A program made the translations under genes and the position numbers. From Microcaldota archaeon (lineage in GTDB: Archaea; Micrarchaeota; Micrarchaeia; Micrarchaeales; CABMGC01): 8,523 nt of DNA. Positions within the stretch are counted from its first letter, which is position 1. Each line of letters starts with the position of its first letter. The stretch is from positions 1-8,523 of the forward strand of contig JASHXR010000084.1 in the NCBI GenBank assembly GCA_030043435.1, written 5' to 3'. Shown here piece after piece: positions 1-6,316 of this stretch. The notes beneath the pieces are model-generated. The model made no database searches. It saw nothing but the letters and a program-made list of their open reading frames with translations, and was not told the origin of the DNA.

Positions 1-904
1 CGCTCCTGTGCCTCGCCGGCGGTATGCCCGATGTCTCGTTGTTGAAGTATGCGGTCACGTGGTACTGCAGCAGCTCCCAGAGGTCGTCTATGATTATCTG
101 CGGCGCGCCTGCGTTGATGTTCTGCGCCAGCCTCTGGTTTATCCTCATTATGTCGACAAGCTTGTGCGTGAGGTCGTCCTCGCTCCTCTCCCCGCTCTCG
201 AGCGTTATCGACGGGCGCACGTTGACAGGGGGCACGAGCAGGAGCGTGAGTATGAGCCACTCTGGCCTGCTGCCCTCCGGGTCTATCCCCAGCACCGCCA
301 GGTCGTCGCCCCTTATCCCGGAGAGCAGGTCGTGTATCTCATCGGGCTTGAGCCTCCTCTCACCGGAGTTGAAGTACGTCGGAGAGGCGAAGCGTATCCG
401 CTCCTGCGCAGCGCCGCAGTGCGGGCACTTCTTGACGTTCCTTATCTTCTTGAGTATGGACTTGGCGCCCTTCTTCCCGTCGACCTCTTCTCCGTGCTCG
501 GCTATCTCCTCGCCTGTCATCTCCTCGGCCTCGAGCGCCACTATCTCGGCCTTCTTCTCCTTCACCTCCCTCACGCCGTCGTCGCTCAGCAGGATGCGGT
601 GGCACTTGCCGCACGTCGACTGCAGGAGCATGTATATTATCTTGGCGAACTCGGAGTGTATGACCGGCCTGACGAGCTCGATGTGGCCGAAGTGGCCGGG
701 GCAGGACTTGGCCCTTGCGCCGCAGGTCTTGCAGACGAGGCCCGGGTCGATAACGCCGAGGCGCTGGTCGAGCAGCCCGCCGTCTATCGGGTATCCGTCC
801 TCGTTGTATGTGTCGGAGACGCTGAGCTTGACCACGCTCAGCTTCTTCGTCGTCTCAGGGGAGACTATCCCGAACTTCACGTTCTCTATTACCTCTGCAT
901 GCAT
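1..904 (-). CDS. rpoA1: DNA-directed RNA polymerase subunit A' (RpoA1), N-terminal part, runs off window
   Basis: This is the N-terminal portion of the largest archaeal RNA polymerase subunit half (clamp, start of the active-site region). Translating the minus strand from ATG 904 gives 301 open codons to the edge. Visible landmarks are the clamp zinc motif C58-x2-C61-x6-C68-x2-H71 followed by FGHIEL, a second cysteine pair C98-x2-C101 with C160-x2-C163, the segment PPVNVRPSI at about 225-233, and NETSGIPPARHRS at about 289-301, just before the lid/rudder region in family members. Archaeal A' is usually near 880 residues, so about one third is present. The stop of rpoB1 lies 5 bases upstream. 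A GTG at 913 is in frame and overlaps that stop (GTGA), but GTGATC there matches the archaeal anti-Shine-Dalgarno and ATG 904 follows at proper spacing, so 904 is preferred. It is the fourth gene of the operon. The call is family-certain; only the exact start is open. Confidence 0.96.
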   Translation of the reverse strand, partial: MHAEVIENVKFGIVSPETTKKLSVVKLSVSDTYNEDGYPIDGGLLDQRLGVIDPGLVCKTCGARAKSCPGHFGHIELVRPVIHSEFAKIIYMLLQSTCGKCHRILLSDDGVREVKEKKAEIVALEAEEMTGEEIAEHGEEVDGKKGAKSILKKIRNVKKCPHCGAAQERIRFASPTYFNSGERRLKPDEIHDLLSGIRGDDLAVLGIDPEGSRPEWLILTLLLVPPVNVRPSITLESGERSEDDLTHKLVDIMRINQRLAQNINAGAPQIIIDDLWELLQYHVTAYFNNETSGIPPARHRS

Positions 905-907
905 CGT

Positions 908-913
908 GATCAC
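908..913 (-). promoter_or_regulatory. Shine-Dalgarno-like GTGATC before rpoA1
   Basis: Minus-strand GTGATC at 913-908 is complementary to the 3' end typical of archaeal 16S rRNA (GATCACCTCC). It overlaps the rpoB1 stop codon and lies 3 bases before ATG 904. It decides the choice of ATG over the in-frame GTG at 913. Confidence 0.5.
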
Positions 914-2748
914 ACGTTGAGCTTTATCCTCGGCATTATGTGCAGCGACTTTATCTCGTCGAGCAGGATCTTGAAGGCGTAGCTTATCTCTACCTCCTCG
1001 AAGGAGGAGGAGCCGTCGAGCGGGCATACCGCTACCTTCTTTATCCTGTCGTAGTAGCCGAGGTCGCCGCACCCCTTGCAGATGAGCACAGTGGTCTTGT
1101 CGCTCTGGTCGAGGAGCCTCTCCTTGAGCAGCAGGCTCGCTCCGTACCCTATGAGCGCGTCGCGTTCCATCTCTCCGAACCTCAGCGCACCCTGCCTCGC
1201 CTTGCCCTCGGTAGGCTGGTGCGTCAGGATCTGCACCTTGCCCCTGGACCTGACCTGCATCTTGTTGCTCACCATGTGGTAGAGCCTGTTGTAGTATACC
1301 ACGCCAGTGAAGATGAGGGCCTTGAACCTCGCCCCCGTTATCCCGTCGTAGAGCACCTCCTCGCCATTCCTGTCGAGGCCGTGCTTCTCAAGCATCTTGC
1401 TGTAGTCCTCCATGCGCACTGAGCCCTTCTCGGCGAACGCTGTGCCGTTTATGACCTTGCCATCAACGGCCCCGGCCTTGCCCGCGAGCTCCTCGAGCAG
1501 GTGGCCGAAGGTCAGCCTGGTAGGTATCGAGTGCGGGTTGAGAAGCAGGTCGGGCACGATGCCCTCCTCGCTGAACGGCATCTCCTCCGGCGGCACTACC
1601 ATCGCGACTACGCCCTTCTGTCCGTGCCTGGACGCGAACTTGTCCCCCTTCTCCGGCACCCTGAGGCTCCTGACCCTGACCTTGACTATGCGCGTGGCGC
1701 CTGTGGACTCTGTGAAGATGACGCTGTCTACCTCTCCCGACTCTCCTGTCTTGAGCACAGACGAGTCGTCGCGCATCTTCTCCTCCAGCCCTCCGGCTCC
1801 AATGTTCTCCTCGAGGAAGCGCGGCGGCGCGACCTTCCCTATTAGCGCGTCGCCCTCCTCAACATGCATCTCCGGCTCTATCACGCCGTCGTCGCCGAGC
1901 TTTGAGTAGACGTGCTCGCCCATGTACCCCTCCGCAGTGGCCGGCGGTATCTTGAACCTGTCCCTCTGCCCCCCTGCGTACCTCCTCTCCTCGTCCACAT
2001 ACGTCTTGTAGAAGATGGACCTTCCGAGGCCGCGGTCCACCGCAGCCCTGTTTATGACAACGGCATCGGCCATGTTGTATCCGTAATAGGTGGTGAGCGC
2101 GACGACCAGGTTCTGCCCGCTCGGGTGGCGCTTTATGTTCACGCCCTCATACGCTGTTGTGGTCACTATCGGCGCCTGCGGGTAGAAGAGGAGATAGGAG
2201 CGCGAGTCGAACCTCAGGTTGAAGTTAGAGGCGTAGAGCCCCTCAGCCTGCTTCGTGAAGTTGGCGAGCATAGCGTGCCTCGCTATGTTGTTGTGCTCCG
2301 GGAAGGGCGAGGAGTTGACCGTGAAGCCGAAGATGGCGGAGACGTCGAGCTCCATGTGCGTGGTAGCCCCGGTTATGGACTCCTCGTCGAACGCGGCTAT
2401 GGCGTTCTCCTCCTCCTCAGCGTCGAGGTACTCGATTATGCCGTTCCTGAGGAGGTAGTTGAAGTCAATCTCGCGCTTCCTGAGCTTCTCGACCAGCTCC
2501 GGCGTTATCCTCGGCCTGGAGTTCTCGACTATCACGTACGGCTTCCTTATCCTGCCCTTGTCCGTGTTTATGTTTATCGCGTTAAGCCTCTCCACCAGCG
2601 CGATGTTGACCTCGCCGGAGACAAGGCCCTTCCGCCTCGCCTCCCTTACCTCCCTGACGTAGGCCTGCGGGTCCTCGACGTGGCCCATTATCCTCCCATT
2701 CAGGTAGAGGTAGTACTTCTGGTTCGCTTCCTTCGCCATCATCATCAC
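910..2748 (-). CDS. rpoB1: DNA-directed RNA polymerase subunit B' (RpoB1), C-terminal half of split B
   Basis: This is the C-terminal half of the second-largest RNA polymerase subunit, contributing to the catalytic centre and hybrid-binding wall. It has 612 codons, normal for a split B'. Landmarks: GYNMADAVVIN at 223-233 (the family usually reads GYNxEDAI), KGDKFASRHGQKGV at 367-380 (conserved lysines near the RNA 3' end), NPHSIPTRLTFGHLLE at 404-419, PTEGKARQGALRFGEMERD at 512-530, and a C-terminal zinc ribbon with C557, C560 and C575. Two oddities: Ala227 replaces the nearly invariant Glu of the ED pair, and Asp578 stands where the fourth zinc cysteine is expected. The start region is GTGATGATGATG; GTG 2748, ATG 2745, 2742 and 2739 are all in frame, and the GTG overlaps the rpoB2 stop (GTGA). 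A GGAG lies about 8 bases upstream of the GTG. It is third in the operon; the identity is certain and the start uncertain by up to three codons. Confidence 0.97.
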   Translation of the reverse strand: MMMMAKEANQKYYLYLNGRIMGHVEDPQAYVREVREARRKGLVSGEVNIALVERLNAININTDKGRIRKPYVIVENSRPRITPELVEKLRKREIDFNYLLRNGIIEYLDAEEEENAIAAFDEESITGATTHMELDVSAIFGFTVNSSPFPEHNNIARHAMLANFTKQAEGLYASNFNLRFDSRSYLLFYPQAPIVTTTAYEGVNIKRHPSGQNLVVALTTYYGYNMADAVVINRAAVDRGLGRSIFYKTYVDEERRYAGGQRDRFKIPPATAEGYMGEHVYSKLGDDGVIEPEMHVEEGDALIGKVAPPRFLEENIGAGGLEEKMRDDSSVLKTGESGEVDSVIFTESTGATRIVKVRVRSLRVPEKGDKFASRHGQKGVVAMVVPPEEMPFSEEGIVPDLLLNPHSIPTRLTFGHLLEELAGKAGAVDGKVINGTAFAEKGSVRMEDYSKMLEKHGLDRNGEEVLYDGITGARFKALIFTGVVYYNRLYHMVSNKMQVRSRGKVQILTHQPTEGKARQGALRFGEMERDALIGYGASLLLKERLLDQSDKTTVLICKGCGDLGYYDRIKKVAVCPLDGSSSFEEVEISYAFKILLDEIKSLHIMPRIKLNV

Positions 2749-4322
2749 TCTTCAAGCTCCACGGCCCGCTGCGCCTGTCCCTGCGCTGCAGCCTGCGCAG
2801 GCTCCTGCGCCCTCCTCGCCTCAATCGTCTCACGCCCTCCCTCGCTCTCTTCTCCCTTGGGCTTGCGCAGCTCTGCCAGCCTCTGCTCTATCTGAGCCTC
2901 CTCAGCGCCTACGGTGACCTTGGCCATCATCGCGAGGTACTTGGTGAGCCCGACCTCCTGGCCCTCCGGAGTCTCAGACGGGCAGATCTTGCCCCACTGC
3001 GTGCCGTGGACGTCGCGGGCCCTGAAGTGCGGGTGCTTCTTCGCAAGCGGGGACTTGACCCTGCGCAGGTGCGTGTACGTGCTTATCAGGTTCGTCCTGT
3101 CGAGCACCTGCGACACTCCTGTCTGGCCCGCCACCCACGTGCCTGTACCCATCGCGTACGCTATCTTCTCGGTCAGCGTGTCAGGGTTGATTATCGCCTG
3201 TATGGAGAGCTTCCTGCCCCTCGCGCTCGTCCTCTCTATCTGGTACTTGACCTCCTTCACGAAGAAGCGGAACGCGTAGGCGAAGAGCTCCTCCATCAGC
3301 TCTCCCGAGAACTTGACGCGCTTGTTCGCGTAGTGGTCCTTGTCGTCCTGCCTTGCGAGCTTGTTCCCTATTATGGTCGCCTTCCTCGCCATCTGTATAA
3401 GGTACTTGGCCTTCTCCATCCTCTCTGCCTCGCTCCCGCCTATGTGCGGCAGCAGGTAGTTGTCGAGCTGCATCTCTGCCCTCTTCTCCTGGTACTTCTC
3501 AGCCTGGCCCGGCGCCGCCATCTTCCCGAGCTCGAGGAGCGACTCCTTCGGCGCGAGCTCCTTCGCCTCGCTCGTCTCTATGTTGAGCAGCAGGTCGTTC
3601 TTGAACGGGAGCAGGTCTGACGCTGACTCGAGCATCTCCTCGACGCGCATGCCCAGCGCGCGGAGCACAAGGATGAGGTCGAGCCCCTTGGACGTGGTGG
3701 GGAAGTCCACGGTGTAGGCGCCGTTCTGGTTCCTCGTGAGTACGCAGCGCGCCCTGAAGCCAGGGGTGGTCGAGAAGACCCTGCTCTTGGTCTCGCGCCC
3801 GTCTCCCTCCCTGGTGGTTATTATGCGGTTCGGAGCGACGTCCTCCAGGCCTATGAGCACGCGCTCGACGCCCTTGATTATGAAGTAGCCGCCAGGGTCG
3901 TCAGGGTCCTCGCCGTTCTCGACCAGCTGGCTCCTCGCCATCGTCCTCGTGTTGCAGAGGCTGGACCTGACCATGACCGGGAGCTCGCCGACGAAGACCT
4001 CCCCATATGCAGCGGTCTTCTCTATGCCCCTTATGATTGGCACGACCTCTATGAAGATTGGGGTAGCATAGGTGAGGTTCCTGAGCCTCGCCTCGTTCGG
4101 AAGGATAGCCCTCCTCGAGCCGTCCGACTCTATTATGGAGACGCGGTCCAGCCTGATGCGGCCGAGCTTCAGCGCGAAGCCCTCCACGCTCGGCTCGATG
4201 AGGTTCTGCCTCGCCACAACCTTCTGTATGCTGCTGTCGAGGAACCTGTTGAAGCTCTCGACCTGGTGCGAGACCAGCGGCGCGGTGTTTAGGTACGAGT
4301 CCAGCAATCCGTACTGCTTCAT
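2745..4322 (-). CDS. rpoB2: DNA-directed RNA polymerase subunit B'' (RpoB2), N-terminal half of split B
   Basis: This is the N-terminal half of the second-largest RNA polymerase subunit (protrusion, lobe and fork regions). It has 525 residues. Landmarks: GELPVMVRSSLCNT at 112-125, DPGGYFIIKGVERVLI at 142-157, DKDHYANKRVKFSGELM at 327-343, LDRTNLISTYTHLRRVKSP at 407-425 and HGTQWGKICPSETPEG at 439-454. The break to B' falls just after the ETPEG block, as in other split-B archaea. In that block the usual PN after ETPEG reads QE, an unusual change. After about residue 472 the protein ends in a hydrophilic tail rich in Glu, Ala and Gln, not recognisable as a domain. The ATG at 4322 lies 21 bases after the rpoH stop, with GTGAT 3 bases upstream. 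The gene ends in TGA overlapping the rpoB1 start, implying translational coupling and equal dosage of the two halves. Confidence 0.97.
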   Translation of the reverse strand: MKQYGLLDSYLNTAPLVSHQVESFNRFLDSSIQKVVARQNLIEPSVEGFALKLGRIRLDRVSIIESDGSRRAILPNEARLRNLTYATPIFIEVVPIIRGIEKTAAYGEVFVGELPVMVRSSLCNTRTMARSQLVENGEDPDDPGGYFIIKGVERVLIGLEDVAPNRIITTREGDGRETKSRVFSTTPGFRARCVLTRNQNGAYTVDFPTTSKGLDLILVLRALGMRVEEMLESASDLLPFKNDLLLNIETSEAKELAPKESLLELGKMAAPGQAEKYQEKRAEMQLDNYLLPHIGGSEAERMEKAKYLIQMARKATIIGNKLARQDDKDHYANKRVKFSGELMEELFAYAFRFFVKEVKYQIERTSARGRKLSIQAIINPDTLTEKIAYAMGTGTWVAGQTGVSQVLDRTNLISTYTHLRRVKSPLAKKHPHFRARDVHGTQWGKICPSETPEGQEVGLTKYLAMMAKVTVGAEEAQIEQRLAELRKPKGEESEGGRETIEARRAQEPAQAAAQGQAQRAVELEE

Positions 4323-4325
4323 GCA

Positions 4326-4330
4326 ATCAC
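4326..4330 (-). promoter_or_regulatory. Shine-Dalgarno-like GTGAT before rpoB2
   Basis: Minus-strand GTGAT sits 3 bases upstream of ATG 4322 in the 21-base gap after rpoH. It matches the 3' part of the archaeal Shine-Dalgarno (GGAGGTGATC) and is the same pentamer seen at the rpoB1 and rpoA1 starts. Confidence 0.45.
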
Positions 4331-4343
4331 GACGCAGAGGGGC

Positions 4344-4574
4344 TCAGCCCTCCACAACTACCCTGTAATAAGGATACGCGCTCCCGTTCTCGCGCCTGTT
4401 TATCCTGACGACGTGGCCCTGCCTCGCCCCGAGCCTCTTGCACTGCGGGTCGCTCTCGAGTATCTTCGGCAGGTTCTCGAGCGTTATCTTCTTGCCTTCC
4501 AGTAGCTCATTGACCTCCTTAAGCTTGAGTATCTCATGTACCGGTACGATTTCGTGGTCACTCCTACCTGCCAA
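4344..4574 (-). CDS. rpoH: DNA-directed RNA polymerase subunit H (RpoH / Rpo5)
   Basis: This is the small RNA polymerase subunit that corresponds to the C-terminal domain of eukaryotic Rpb5 and binds A' in the jaw region. Starting at TTG 4574 gives 76 residues, in line with the usual 75-80. The sequence shows DHEIVPVHEIL near the N-terminus, then LPKILESDPQCKRLGARQGH and a C-terminal YYRVVVE, all characteristic of the family. An in-frame GTG at 4595 would add seven residues (83 aa) that have no match to the family start pattern. TTG is preferred because AGGTGG lies 4 bases upstream of it. GTG 4595 remains possible, since the predicted transcription start is close to it (leaderless). It is the first gene of the rpoH-rpoB2-rpoB1-rpoA1 operon, with the promoter in the preceding gap. 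It ends in TGA. Confidence 0.92.
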   Translation of the reverse strand: MAGRSDHEIVPVHEILKLKEVNELLEGKKITLENLPKILESDPQCKRLGARQGHVVRINRRENGSAYPYYRVVVEG

Positions 4575-4578
4575 AGAT

Positions 4579-4584
4579 CCACCT
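4579..4584 (-). promoter_or_regulatory. Ribosome binding site favouring the TTG start of rpoH
   Basis: Minus-strand AGGTGG, followed by ATCT and then TTG 4574. It supports the shorter 76-residue RpoH over the GTG at 4595. Confidence 0.4.
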
Positions 4585-4620
4585 AAAACGAGCACTAACA
4601 GTGACGTGCATGCCGTAAGG

Positions 4621-4642
4621 TATTTATATCAAAAGATTTATA
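4621..4642 (-). promoter_or_regulatory. Promoter of the RNA polymerase operon (one or two TATA boxes)
   Basis: On the minus strand there are two TATA-like octamers, TTATAAAT at 4642-4635 and TATAAATA at 4628-4621, within a short AT-rich patch between GC-rich flanks. With the usual archaeal spacing of about 26 bases, the proximal box predicts transcription starting near 4598, just upstream of rpoH. The distal one would start near 4612. No experimental start is known here. Confidence 0.6.
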
Positions 4643-4648
4643 ACGCTT

Positions 4649-4704
4649 CCCCCTGCTCCTGTGCCAGCGCCTACCATGGCCATGATGGGGCTTTGCCGGT
4701 TTAA
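4649..4704 (-). repeat. Motif set shared, in inverted orientation, with the stretch upstream of mcm
   Basis: On the minus strand, in order: TTAAACCG (4704-4697), CAAAGCCCC (4695-4687) and GGAGCAGGGGG (4659-4649). The same three strings occur in the same order on the plus strand at 6226-6275, with different spacing. The two sets flank the AT-rich fic gene and each points toward its adjacent housekeeping gene. They could be remnants of inverted repeats around an insertion, or shared promoter elements. Chance is not excluded, especially for the third, low-complexity string. Confidence 0.3.
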
Positions 4705-4740
4705 TACGATTTTACCGACAGAGGCCACCATCTCGACAGT

Positions 4741-6072
4741 CTATCGTTTGTATTCTTCAATAAATCCGCTTAGAGAATAAAGCAAAAATTGTTGTAGGCT
4801 TCCATTCTCCAGTGCCCTATAATAATTTTGCCTAGTTTTTTCCATGATTGTGACGGGCAAGTGATTATTGCGCATTAGGATGTGATTCATTAGTAATCTC
4901 CCCACCCTCCCATTTCCATCCGCAAATGGATGGATAGTCTCGAATTGCATATGAAATATTGAGGCCAGTATAAATGGGTGCGTCTTTCCCTCATTTTTCT
5001 TATACCATTCAATTAAATCCTCCATCCTCTGTTTTACGTGCTGGGGAGGGGTAGTTGGGCTGTTTGGTCTGATGTAATTATAGATATTTTTGTAATTTCC
5101 TGGGGTTTCGTCTATGTTCTTCTGTATCATGAAATGCAGTTCTTTAGCTAAATCTTGGTCTATATCCTCATTAGATTTTATTTTAAGAAATCGGAGTGCC
5201 TCTGAGGTATTGCTGGTCTCATATATCTCTCTTCGCGATATCTCCTCAGGCTCTTTCCCGTTTTTGAGAAATTCATTGACTTCGTCCTCGCTCATAGTGT
5301 TCCCCTCTATGCTGTTTGTGTTGTATATGTATCTTTTTTCCCATTGGTCTTTCAATGTCACTCTGGTGTTCTCATCCAATGCATTAACGAATAACGTGTA
5401 CTCTTTATTGGTATCGTTAGCTACTTTTAAAAGTTCAGTCAGTCTGTCGTCTAATTTAAACTCCGAGACCCTGGAGATTAAGTCATCCTTGTTTTCCTTG
5501 TAGAACCTATCGCACATTTCCTTTACTTCCGAGTCACTTTTTATGGGCTTGTTTATGTCCCTTGGTTTTACTAAACGCAAACCTCCGATCATTTTTTGGA
5601 AGTCGAGTATGGTAAAAGTCGGCTCTAAGTCATGATATCTAAGCAAAGTGGCTACCAGACTCTCATTTAGTTTCAAGGAATAGACTACAGGGCGTTTGGA
5701 TATTTTTAGCGCGATACGCAATGGGATGGCTATGTTTTCTATTTGACTGGACTGATATTCTGTAAGTGACGCCCCCTCTGTTTTTAGATTTTTGCATAAT
5801 TGTTCTAACACTAGTTTAAAATCCACTGAAATTAGTTTATGGAAATTGTCTGGACTCATTGCTTGCAGGTCCATTAATTGTCCAGTCTTTTCATTTGTTT
5901 TGTTAGCAGTGTAAGAGCCGTCTTTAAGTTTTGTGATGAGTCCTTCCGATAGAAGCTGAGCCAAGTATGTATAGACATTAGGCAACGCTATATCTAACCT
6001 CTTCGAAAGGCCGTTTGGACTTATACCATTCTGCGATTGAAGAATTACCTTCAGCATCTCATATTTTCGCAT
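4741..6072 (-). CDS. Fic-domain protein with N-terminal winged helix (probable protein AMP transferase)
   Basis: Fic proteins usually transfer AMP from ATP to a hydroxyl side chain of a target protein. The catalytic motif HPFADGNGR is present at 381-389 (His381 is the expected base, Asp385 the metal ligand), preceded by FHMQFETI, as in typical Fic folds. The inhibitory motif [S/T]xxxE[G/N] occurs upstream as TNSIEGN at 252-258 (Glu256), marking a class II, self-inhibited Fic. Residues 1-57 look like a winged helix-turn-helix (LSKRLDIALPNVYTYLAQLLSEGLI region). Residues about 70-215 are not recognised. No signal peptide or membrane segment is seen. The gene is much richer in A and T, and uses different codons, than the RNA polymerase and MCM genes beside it, which suggests horizontal transfer. 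It stands alone with its own promoter and ends in TAG. No antitoxin gene adjoins it, which fits an intramolecular inhibitory helix. The substrate is unknown. Confidence 0.93.
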   Translation of the reverse strand: MRKYEMLKVILQSQNGISPNGLSKRLDIALPNVYTYLAQLLSEGLITKLKDGSYTANKTNEKTGQLMDLQAMSPDNFHKLISVDFKLVLEQLCKNLKTEGASLTEYQSSQIENIAIPLRIALKISKRPVVYSLKLNESLVATLLRYHDLEPTFTILDFQKMIGGLRLVKPRDINKPIKSDSEVKEMCDRFYKENKDDLISRVSEFKLDDRLTELLKVANDTNKEYTLFVNALDENTRVTLKDQWEKRYIYNTNSIEGNTMSEDEVNEFLKNGKEPEEISRREIYETSNTSEALRFLKIKSNEDIDQDLAKELHFMIQKNIDETPGNYKNIYNYIRPNSPTTPPQHVKQRMEDLIEWYKKNEGKTHPFILASIFHMQFETIHPFADGNGRVGRLLMNHILMRNNHLPVTIMEKTRQNYYRALENGSLQQFLLYSLSGFIEEYKR

Positions 6073-6080
6073 GATATAAT

Positions 6081-6167
6081 AAAGAGCTATTTCATATATA
6101 AATATATCGTTTTAAGGATAAAAGAGCCATAAATTTACATTAAATTAACTTTTCTATATATAGCCAT
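6081..6167 (-). repeat. ATRGCT repeats in the fic promoter region (operator candidates)
   Basis: Minus-strand ATGGCT at 6167-6162, ATGGCTCTTT at 6130-6121 and ATAGCTCTTT at 6090-6081. The last two match in 9 of 10 bases and are exactly 40 bases apart. The first adjoins the palindrome CTATATATAG (6154-6163). The nearest copy falls between the TATA box and the start codon of fic, where a bound regulator would block transcription. Self-regulation by the Fic protein's winged helix is an inference. Confidence 0.35.
6095..6102 (-). promoter_or_regulatory. TATA box of fic, leaderless spacing
   Basis: Minus-strand TTTATATA is centred about 26 bases upstream of the A of ATG 6072, the distance at which archaeal transcription starts. 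The mRNA would begin at or very near the start codon. No Shine-Dalgarno is seen, which agrees with leaderless translation. Confidence 0.55.
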
Positions 6168-6225
6168 ATATAATAACAAGACAACGTGTATATACTGCCT
6201 TATCAAGAATCCAGACAGAAAGACC

Positions 6226-6275
6226 TTAAACCGACAAGAGTTATCTTTACCCAACAAAGCCCCGGAGCAGAGGGG
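6226..6275 (+). repeat. Right copy of the inverted motif set flanking fic
   Basis: Plus-strand TTAAACCG (6226-6233), CAAAGCCCC (6255-6263) and GGAGCAGAGGGG (6264-6275). Same order as the minus-strand set at 4704-4649, but with 21 rather than 1 base between the first two and none rather than 27 between the last two. It lies near the point where base composition returns from AT-rich to GC-rich. Confidence 0.3.
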
Positions 6276-6316
6276 CGGCGGCGCAGGCCAGACCAGGCCG
6301 ATGGGAAAACAGTAGC

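Noticed and set aside
8..982. Long open frame on the plus strand (324 codons) opposite rpoA1 and the end of rpoB1
   Set aside because: It is a shadow of GC-rich coding sequence on the other strand; its protein is Arg/Leu/Val-rich without any domain, while the minus strand encodes clear RpoA1.
1912..2895. 327-codon plus-strand frame opposite rpoB1
   Set aside because: Antisense shadow of conserved RpoB'; no recognisable protein family.
4624..4731. 35-codon minus-strand frame between fic and rpoH, in frame with the fic TAG stop
   Set aside because: No recognised family or ribosome binding site. It would become a 38-residue extension if fic TAG were read through, but the Fic protein already ends naturally at YKR and the stretch covers the rpoH promoter.
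4596..4740. Terminator after fic
   Set aside because: No T-run or strong hairpin follows the fic stop on the minus strand, so read-through into rpoH cannot be excluded, but no terminator is called.
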